In this document: positions 6,260-11,957 of the stretch, one piece after another
Layout: each line of letters opens with the position of its first letter
How positions within the stretch are numbered: position 1 is the stretch's first letter
Assembly: GCA_036443405.1 (NCBI GenBank)
Contig: JAZFYD010000102.1
Location: 1-11,957, forward strand
From: JAZFYD01 sp036443405
Lineage (GTDB): Bacteria > Planctomycetota > PLA2
Reading direction: 5' to 3'
DNA length: 11,957 nucleotides
Notes under the pieces: generated by a model
The model's database searches: none
The model's input: the letters and a program-made list of their open reading frames with translations, nothing else
What the model was told of the DNA's origin: nothing
Translations under genes and position numbers: made by a program

Positions 6260-9093
6260 ACGAGCGGAACGAGACACCGAAGAACTTGAGCGAAGACCCC
6301 CGCCTGACGGCATACGCGCTGGGCGAATTGCCCGCCGACGAACACGCCGCCTTCGAACGCGAGTTGGAAGGTGACCCCGCAGCGCAAGCTGAGGTCGAGT
6401 CCATCCGCGCGATGGCCGGCATCGTCGAGGTCGAGTTGCGCCAGGAACCGGCCGCGACGCTGACCGACTCGCAGCGCGCCGCGGTGAAGCACGAAGCGAC
6501 CCGCCACCGCGCGGGCTGGCGGCCTTGGCTGGTTGCTGCGTCGATCGGCGCCGCGGCGTTCGGAGGTTACTTCGTGCGCGGGGAAGTGGAGGAAGTGCGC
6601 CGCGAGTCGGAACAGGCGCGCGTTGAGGACGACCTGACCGACCTCATTGTCGTGTCCAGCTCGCCCGGCAACGGCGACCTGTTGGATCTCTCCGGCAGCG
6701 CCGACGGATTCAACGCGCTGAACAATCCGACGTTGACGAATCCAGGGGCGACCACGATCACGTTCGCAACGCCGTTGGATCCCCAGGGGAACAAGAACGT
6801 CAGACTTTTCTACTTCGACGAGAAGGGCAAGGGCAAGAAGGCGACCGACCCGCAGATCACGCAGGTCGGCGTCGACGAGCATTCGGAGTCGCCGTTTTTC
6901 GAGCGGACCGAAGGCCGCGGCCCGCGGATAAAGGCCAAGAATTCGGGAAGTGGCATCTTCGGCAACGACGGCGCGGACTTCGACAACAAAACGCGCAGCC
7001 GCAATCCCGGTCCTGGTGGGACTGGCGGTGGTCACGCGGCGCCCGGCCAAGCCGATGACGACGGCGAAGAGTGGAGGAGGCGCTATCTCGAAGCCAGCCA
7101 GAACGCCGCACGTCTAGAGCAAGAGCGTCTCGGCAAGTCCGACGCCGGAGAGGCGTTCCACACGGAGGTCACTTCGAAGCAGGGCATCATCGATCAGCTC
7201 ACGAACGAGCACAAAGACGCCAACGATGCGAAGACGGGACTCGTCCAGCAACTCGAGGACGCGCGCTCCGAGAACGAGAACCTCAAGACCGAGCACAAGC
7301 ACGGTGTGCGCGCCAAGGACCGGCAGATCTCGGCGCTGAAGGACGCACTCGACAACCAAAGGGCGCCGCCGCCCCCGTCCGATCCTGGCGATCCGGGCGG
7401 CTTCGTTCAACCGGGACCGCTGGGAGGCGCCGGAGGAGGAGGTAGTTCGTCGAGGAACGATGGCCCGGCACTCGGGGCGGGCGGCGAGGGCGGCGCTGGA
7501 GACGGTGGCGAGTTTGAGGCCTGGAAGAAACGCCAGGTACTTGAAAATGCACTCGTCAACCAGAGGATGACGCTCCCCGTCCCCGGCCGCGCCGCGTTCT
7601 TGAAGCGCACGAAGAAAAAGGGACAGCCGGATATCCGCGCGCCGCGCGCCGACGAAGGTCCCAACCGCGAGGGTTACGACGCGCTTCCCGAGATCAAGTT
7701 CAAGCGTGTGCTCGAAGAGGACACCTCGACGTTCTCCATCGATGTCGATACGGCGTCCTACGCCAACATTCGCCGCCTCCTGAACGGTGGCCAGATGCCG
7801 CCCAAGGGCGCGGTGCGCATCGAGGAAATGATCAACTACTTCGACTACGAATACGCCGGCCCCGGCCCGCGCTCGGAAGATCCGTTTAGGGCGAACGTCG
7901 AGATCGCGGAGTGCCCGTGGGAGCCCAAACACCGCCTCGCCCGCATCGCGATTCAGGGCGAGCGCTTGGCCGCGGACAAACGGCCGCAGTCCAACCTCGT
8001 GTTCCTCGTCGACGTGTCGGGGTCGATGGACTCGGCGCAGAAGCTGCCTTTGCTCGTGCAGGGCCTGAAGCTGCTCGTCAACAAGCTCGACAAACGCGAC
8101 AAGGTCGCCATCGTCGTCTACGCCGGTGCGGCGGGCCAGGTGCTCGCGCCGACCGCGGGCGACAACCACGCTGCGATTCTCGCGGCGCTGGACAACCTCT
8201 CCGCTGGCGGTTCCACGAACGGCGGCGCGGGCATCCAGCTCGCGTACAAGATCGCCGAGCAGAACTTCGTCAAGCAGGGCGTCAACCGCGTGATCCTCGC
8301 CACCGATGGTGACTTCAACGTCGGCATCAGCGACCGCGGCGGCCTGAAGGCGCTCATCGAGGAGAAAGCCAAGAGCAAGGTGTATTTGAGCGTGCTTGGT
8401 TTCGGCAGCGGCAACTACCGCGACGGCGCGATGGAAGAGCTTTCGAATTCCGGCAACGGCAACTACGCGTACATCGACACGATCAAGGAGGCGCAGAAGG
8501 TCCTGGTCGAGCAGATGGGGGGCACCCTCGTCACCATCGCGAAGGACGTGAAGATCCAGATGTTCTTCAATCCGCACAAGGTGCTCGGCTACCGCCTGAT
8601 CGGTTACGCCAATCGCCGGCTCAACAAGCAGGACTTCAACGACGACAAGAAGGACGCGGGCGACATCGGCGCCGGCCACTCCGTCACCGCGCTCTACGAA
8701 CTCATCCCGGCCGGCGGTGCGCTGCCCGGCCCGCGCGTCGACGCGAACCCGTTCCTCACCAAACCCGCGGCCGCCGGCGTCAACATGGACGCGCTGTTCC
8801 AGTTGCGCCTGCGCTACAAGATGCCCGACGCCGACACGAGCACGCTGTTGGAGGCCGACGTTGTCGACCACGGCCAGATCTTCGCCGGCGCGAGCAAGGA
8901 CTTCCAGTGGGCCTCGGCCGTCGCCGCGTTCGGCATGTTGCTGCGCGACTCCCCGCACCGCGGCCACACGACATACGGCAGCGTGCTCGAGATCGCCGTC
9001 GCCGCGAAAGGCGCGGACAAACACGGCTACCGCGCGGAGTTCCTGGAGCTGGTGAAATGCGCCCAGGCGATCGCGGCCCAGAAGAACCGTTAG
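6256..9093 (+). CDS. Anti-sigma-like domain fused to YfbK-type von Willebrand factor A protein
   Basis: 945 residues. Order: (1) residues 1-88, a cytoplasmic anti-sigma-like domain (DPRLTAYALGELPADEHAAF, acidic), with no Cys and no HxxxCxxC zinc motif; (2) a membrane helix at 91-110; (3) a Gly/Asn/Asp-rich, unrecognised region to about 268; (4) a coiled coil at about 271-372; (5) a Pro/Gly-rich linker, 371-418; (6) a vWF_A N-terminal region (TSTFSIDVDTASYANIRRLL, 490-509, then RIEEMINYFDYEY); (7) a VWA domain with an intact MIDAS: Asp586-x-Ser588-x-Ser590, Thr654 and Asp684; (8) a C-terminal region of DUF3520 type (about 755-942), with LVTIAKDVKIQMFFNP near 759 and the EIGAGH-like DIGAGHSVTALYE. 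This architecture, paired with an ECF sigma gene, is known among environmental bacteria but its signal is not characterised. Topology places the VWA domain outside the membrane. It likely restrains the sigma factor and senses a metal-dependent envelope ligand; that function is inference. Confidence 0.92.
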   Translation: MNERNETPKNLSEDPRLTAYALGELPADEHAAFERELEGDPAAQAEVESIRAMAGIVEVELRQEPAATLTDSQRAAVKHEATRHRAGWRPWLVAASIGAAAFGGYFVRGEVEEVRRESEQARVEDDLTDLIVVSSSPGNGDLLDLSGSADGFNALNNPTLTNPGATTITFATPLDPQGNKNVRLFYFDEKGKGKKATDPQITQVGVDEHSESPFFERTEGRGPRIKAKNSGSGIFGNDGADFDNKTRSRNPGPGGTGGGHAAPGQADDDGEEWRRRYLEASQNAARLEQERLGKSDAGEAFHTEVTSKQGIIDQLTNEHKDANDAKTGLVQQLEDARSENENLKTEHKHGVRAKDRQISALKDALDNQRAPPPPSDPGDPGGFVQPGPLGGAGGGGSSSRNDGPALGAGGEGGAGDGGEFEAWKKRQVLENALVNQRMTLPVPGRAAFLKRTKKKGQPDIRAPRADEGPNREGYDALPEIKFKRVLEEDTSTFSIDVDTASYANIRRLLNGGQMPPKGAVRIEEMINYFDYEYAGPGPRSEDPFRANVEIAECPWEPKHRLARIAIQGERLAADKRPQSNLVFLVDVSGSMDSAQKLPLLVQGLKLLVNKLDKRDKVAIVVYAGAAGQVLAPTAGDNHAAILAALDNLSAGGSTNGGAGIQLAYKIAEQNFVKQGVNRVILATDGDFNVGISDRGGLKALIEEKAKSKVYLSVLGFGSGNYRDGAMEELSNSGNGNYAYIDTIKEAQKVLVEQMGGTLVTIAKDVKIQMFFNPHKVLGYRLIGYANRRLNKQDFNDDKKDAGDIGAGHSVTALYELIPAGGALPGPRVDANPFLTKPAAAGVNMDALFQLRLRYKMPDADTSTLLEADVVDHGQIFAGASKDFQWASAVAAFGMLLRDSPHRGHTTYGSVLEIAVAAKGADKHGYRAEFLELVKCAQAIAAQKNR

Positions 9094-9238
9094 AAAAACT
9101 CGGCCCCGGCCTCATGCGCGGTGCCCCACCACCCTCGGTCCCTTCGACCACTACCCCCCCGCCTCCGGTCGCACGGCGTAGTGGTCGGGGGACCGAGAAA
9201 CCAAGGTTCGGCGCATGAGGCCAAGGCCAGGGCCGGGG
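9094..9238 (-). terminator. Candidate intrinsic terminator for the leftward operon (possibly bidirectional)
   Basis: The large inverted repeat filling this gap would form a GC-rich hairpin in RNA of either strand. For the leftward transcript it begins directly after the LemA-protein stop and ends next to AAAAA at 9094-9098, that is, a U5 tract in the leftward RNA. For the rightward transcript no T-run follows, so termination there may rely on the stem alone or on the opposing transcription. Confidence 0.5.
9099..9238. repeat. Large imperfect inverted repeat between convergent genes
   Basis: Nested arms pair as follows: 9099-9106 with 9230-9237 (including one G-U), 9108-9119 with 9211-9222 (GGCCTCATGCGC, 12 perfect bases), 9134-9142 with 9189-9197 (CTCGGTCCC, 9 perfect) and 9145-9154 with 9178-9187 (CGACCACTAC, 10 perfect), leaving a 23-nt loop at 9155-9177. 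The arms take up nearly the whole gap between two convergent stop codons. It is longer and more structured than an ordinary terminator and could be a decayed palindromic repeat element. Confidence 0.8.
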
Positions 9239-11497
9239 TCAACCGTGTGCGAACGCCAGTGCTTCGAACCGGAACATCCTTGCGAACGCGAGGTCCGGGA
9301 AGCTCGCGATGCGGGTGTTGTAGACACGCACCGCGTCGTTGTAGCCGTCGCGCATCAACGCGAGCTCGTTCTCGACGCGCGTGAGTTGCTCCATCACCTT
9401 GGCGATGGACTCGTTGCCCTTCAGGTCGGGGTAGCTCTCCTCGAGCCCGCGGAACATGGACAAGAGCGACGCGTCGCCTTCCAGCATGTCCATAAGTTGC
9501 GTCGGGTCGATCACCGCGCCGCCCTTGTAACCGCCGCGCATTTCAGCCAGCCGTTCCTGCAACCCCTTCTCGTGTGCGAGATACGCCTTGGCGACCTCGG
9601 TGAACCGCGGGATCAGATCGTGGCGCTTTTTGAGCGACACCTCGATGTTGGCCCAGTTGCGCCGCGCGCGGTCGCGCAGGAACACCAAATCGTTGTAGTG
9701 CAGCACGAGCATCAGAAGCGTCAGGAACACCGGCGCGATCATCGCCGCCATCAGGTAGTCCGTCGCGGCGAACGAACCGCTGCCGCCGAACATAAGGAGC
9801 GCCGTGAGCAGCGCGCCCGTGAACCCGAGCAGAAACAACCCCATGCCCCACGACGCCTTCTTCAGCATCACCTCGGACTCGGTCCGGTTCGACAGGATCG
9901 CGGGCAGCCCTTCGTCCTCGCTCTTTGTGAGCACCAGCGAGTCGCCCGTCTCCGGATCGATCTGCGCCTCGCCGATCGCGTAAACCTCGTCGCCGATTTC
10001 GATCCACCACTCGGTGTAGCGCCACCGCCCGCGCTTCTCGCGATAGCGCCGGTTCACGATCAGCTCGAAGTTCCCGGGATCGATCCGGAAATCGCCCTCG
10101 TCGTCTCGGCACAAAAACGGCGTGCGCTCGTCGTTGTCCTCGCGCGTGATCCAGCTCGAACTCTTACCGCGCCGAACCCACTCCTGAACGAGGTAGCGGT
10201 AGTGCACGCACGGGCGGTCCTGCAGCGGCGTTTCGAACGGGTCCTCGTCATCGGGCATGACTGCCTGGCCCTTGAGCTCGACGATGCCATAGGCCGCGCC
10301 CGCCGACTTCGAGGTCGGCACGTTCTCGATGTAGCGCTTGACCTTGACGCAACGCAACCCGAACCAGACACCGCCGACGGCAATCAACGCCCCGAGAATC
10401 GGAAACACCCAGACGTTGGCGCCACCGGACAACTCCGCGGGCACGAACTTCGCCTCTAGTGCCTCCAGCGCGCCGAGGTCCGAATCCGGCAGCGCGATCT
10501 CTCTGGGCTCCTCGTGTCCCCACATCCCGATAAGCCAACGCTCCGGTGTCGCGCGCATGTGCCGTCTCACGCGTCGTGTCGCGGCTGCGGCGTCCAGACG
10601 TATCCGCCGCAACCGTGTTTGCTCCTTGCCGGCGATGTTGTCCAGTGCGGCAACGTCCTCCCAGCGCCCGGACCAATCTCCCCCCGTCGCCGCAACCGCT
10701 TCCGCGATCTCCGTTCGTGCCTGCTTCCGCACCCGGACGAGTCGCGAGAGGCCGTCGGCGAGGTCGGTCTCCATCATCGCCAACCCGGCTTCGGCGAGCG
10801 CGCCCCCGAGCACGATCGTCAACAGCGACAGGAACACCAGCAACCGGTGGATGCCGAGCCCGCAGCACAAGAGGAAGACCGAGAGGGACAGGCCGACGAG
10901 GCCCGCCCAACACAGCCAGACCGACGATGCCGCCATGCCCGATCGCGCGGCCGCCTCGCCGAGTGTTGTGATGATCGGCGTGTAGGAACCGGGCCCAAAA
11001 CCGACACTCCGCTTTTCGCCAGTGCGCGCCAGCATTCCGAACAGCGTGACGCGGTCGCCGGGATCAAAGCGCCACTCCGAGTACCGGAACCTGCCTTCCT
11101 GGCGAAACCCCTTCTTCCGCACGTCGAAGTCGACATCGCCGGTCGGCCGGACGAGGATCTCCCCGGTCTGGTCGCGAAGCAAGAACGGCACGTACTTCGT
11201 GCGGTCCTCGATCGTGGTCCACGTCGTGTCGCCGTCGGAGTCCGTGTCCTCGCGCTGCACGAGGTACCGGAAATAGAAACATGGCGTTTTGGTGTCCGGC
11301 CCCGTCAGGATCTTCTGCGCCTTTTGCGCCCGCCCCTCGAGGTTGACCTCGCCAGGTAGCGCCGCGTGAATCTCGCTCCGCGGAATGCGCTCGAGCTGCC
11401 TCATCGCCTGAATGCGGCCGAAGCTGGCATTCCCGGCGAAGAGGCCGGCCGCGCCCGCGAGGGCCGCAAGGATGAGGAACACAACGCGGCGAAACAT
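9239..11497 (-). CDS. Membrane protein with two BAM/GIDE-like domains and a C-terminal LemA domain
   Basis: 752 residues. An N-terminal membrane helix or signal anchor (MFRRVVFLILAALAGAAG, 1-20) is followed by a first BAM/GIDE-like domain (about 36-180). Next come two membrane helices (about 191-211 and 217-238), a basic helical insert (246-320), another membrane helix (362-382), and a second BAM/GIDE-like domain (about 393-545). Two further membrane helices (551-571, 579-600) lead into a LemA domain (600-752) with RNWANIEVSLKKRHDLIPRF, YPDLKGNES and YNDAVRVYN at 718-727. The two BAM copies share PC-xxx-RYLVQ, a W-T/I-x-x-ED segment, PFL-x-RDxxG and GRxRYxEWxxxxGDxV, so they arose by internal duplication. 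BAM/GIDE is the inter-membrane domain of mitochondrial MUL1/MAPL; there is no RING here. LemA proteins are membrane proteins of unclear biochemical role. The start is ATG 11497, sharing its A with the upstream gene's stop; an in-frame upstream opening (11623) lacks a membrane helix. Confidence 0.88.
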   Translation of the reverse strand: MFRRVVFLILAALAGAAGLFAGNASFGRIQAMRQLERIPRSEIHAALPGEVNLEGRAQKAQKILTGPDTKTPCFYFRYLVQREDTDSDGDTTWTTIEDRTKYVPFLLRDQTGEILVRPTGDVDFDVRKKGFRQEGRFRYSEWRFDPGDRVTLFGMLARTGEKRSVGFGPGSYTPIITTLGEAAARSGMAASSVWLCWAGLVGLSLSVFLLCCGLGIHRLLVFLSLLTIVLGGALAEAGLAMMETDLADGLSRLVRVRKQARTEIAEAVAATGGDWSGRWEDVAALDNIAGKEQTRLRRIRLDAAAATRRVRRHMRATPERWLIGMWGHEEPREIALPDSDLGALEALEAKFVPAELSGGANVWVFPILGALIAVGGVWFGLRCVKVKRYIENVPTSKSAGAAYGIVELKGQAVMPDDEDPFETPLQDRPCVHYRYLVQEWVRRGKSSSWITREDNDERTPFLCRDDEGDFRIDPGNFELIVNRRYREKRGRWRYTEWWIEIGDEVYAIGEAQIDPETGDSLVLTKSEDEGLPAILSNRTESEVMLKKASWGMGLFLLGFTGALLTALLMFGGSGSFAATDYLMAAMIAPVFLTLLMLVLHYNDLVFLRDRARRNWANIEVSLKKRHDLIPRFTEVAKAYLAHEKGLQERLAEMRGGYKGGAVIDPTQLMDMLEGDASLLSMFRGLEESYPDLKGNESIAKVMEQLTRVENELALMRDGYNDAVRVYNTRIASFPDLAFARMFRFEALAFAHG

Positions 11498-11957
11498 CAG
11501 GCTTCGAGCAGTGCTTCGAGGTGGGCCCGCACGGACGTCGAAAGGCCTTGGAGGTCGTACCCGCCTTCGAGCACCGACAGCACCGGGAATCCCAGCAGCT
11601 TTCGGGTCATCTCGGCAAAACACTCGGTCGTGAGGTTCATCTGCGCGAGGGGGTCGCGTTCGTGCGCGTCGAACCCGGCGGAAATCAAAACCACGTCCGG
11701 CGCGCGATCGCGCAGAAACGGCAACACCGATTCGTCGAACAGCCCGAAGTAGATGTCGTCGCCGCTGCCGGCCGCCACGGGCAAGTTCAGGATGTTGCCT
11801 GCGGTGCCGCTCTCAGTCGCCGCCCCCGAACCCGGATAGAGCGGGAACTGATGCAGGCTGACATAGCCGATCGCGGCCTCGTCCCAAAAGATGTCCTGTG
11901 TGCCGTTGCCGTGATGGACATCCCAGTCGACGATCGCGACGGACTTGCCCTCGCGCT
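11497..11957 (-). CDS. Histone deacetylase family protein (class II/AcuC-like), C-terminal part
   Basis: The gene enters from the right edge, so its start and N-terminal half are missing; about 152 residues are visible. The first visible segment contains VDWDVHHGNGTQDIFWD, whose second Asp and following His match two zinc ligands of arginase/deacetylase-fold enzymes. The third ligand is the Asp of SAGFDAHERDPL, and the catalytic Tyr is in LEGGYDLQG. Further family landmarks are YPGSG and NLPVAAGSGDDIY. All visible active-site residues are intact, so it is expected to be a zinc-dependent amidohydrolase acting on acetyl-lysine, acetylpolyamine or a related acyl-amide; the substrate cannot be told. 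A start at 11784 is not credible because conserved sequence continues upstream of it. The stop codon overlaps the LemA-protein ATG (TGATG), so both are in one operon. Confidence 0.95.
   Translation of the reverse strand, partial: REGKSVAIVDWDVHHGNGTQDIFWDEAAIGYVSLHQFPLYPGSGAATESGTAGNILNLPVAAGSGDDIYFGLFDESVLPFLRDRAPDVVLISAGFDAHERDPLAQMNLTTECFAEMTRKLLGFPVLSVLEGGYDLQGLSTSVRAHLEALLEA

Noticed and set aside
7114..9024. A 636-codon open frame on the - strand opposite the VWA gene
   Set aside because: Antisense shadow produced by strong third-position GC; no motifs, and the + strand frame has a complete vWF_A, MIDAS and C-terminal domain set.
9215..10459. A 414-codon + strand open frame opposite the LemA protein, also covering part of the inverted repeat
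   Set aside because: The composition is that of an antisense shadow (Arg/His/Val/Leu-rich) and the LemA and BAM motifs are clear on the other strand.
9239..11497. Calling the LemA/BAM protein an E3 ubiquitin ligase, as GIDE-type matches are often labelled
   Set aside because: No RING finger or its Cys/His zinc ligands are present; only the BAM-type membrane-adjacent domain is shared with MUL1.

Overview
The window is GC-rich (roughly two thirds G+C by eye), densely coded, and has no mobile elements, RNA genes or CRISPR. Lipoprotein and Sec signal peptides, a YcfL-like lipoprotein, an ECF sigma factor paired with an anti-sigma/von Willebrand fusion, and a BAM/GIDE-LemA membrane protein suggest an uncultured Gram-negative bacterium, perhaps Myxococcota or Planctomycetota. 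That placement is inference from gene content and was not tested. No gap without a gene exceeds 145 bases.

Layout. Eight genes read rightward. (1) 3-662: C-terminal part of a COG3014-like envelope protein. (2) 783-1196: YcfL-like lipoprotein. (3) 1196-1708: exported glycine-zipper protein with an Arg/Ala-rich helix. (4) 1769-2488: unrecognised protein with a signal peptide and three C-terminal membrane helices. (5) 2485-3279: class I SAM methyltransferase. (6) 3323-5635: bifunctional salicylyl-CoA/2-aminobenzoyl-CoA-type monooxygenase fused to an Old Yellow Enzyme-type reductase. (7) 5735-6259: ECF sigma factor. (8) 6256-9093: anti-sigma-like domain, membrane helix, coiled coil and YfbK-type VWA domain in one protein. 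Two genes read leftward: a class II-type histone deacetylase family enzyme (11497 to the window edge, partial) and, overlapping its stop codon, a 752-residue membrane protein with two BAM/GIDE-like domains and a C-terminal LemA domain (9239-11497). The two convergent units are separated by 145 bp filled almost stop codon to stop codon by a large imperfect inverted repeat.

Most notable reading. The sigma factor and its membrane-bound VWA partner overlap by ATGA and look like a signalling pair. Just upstream is an ECF-type promoter, GAAC-N16-CGTC (5661-5684), suggesting self-activation. The same GAACGG-N14-CGTCT pattern occurs once more at 682-706, in the gap before the YcfL-like lipoprotein and glycine-zipper genes. 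Both sites are followed, at the same distance, by a perfect 5-bp stem with a 4-nt loop. This suggests a small envelope-response regulon in which the sigma factor controls its own operon and an outer-envelope lipoprotein operon, with the VWA protein as sensor. The motifs and hairpins are in the sequence; the regulatory link is inference.
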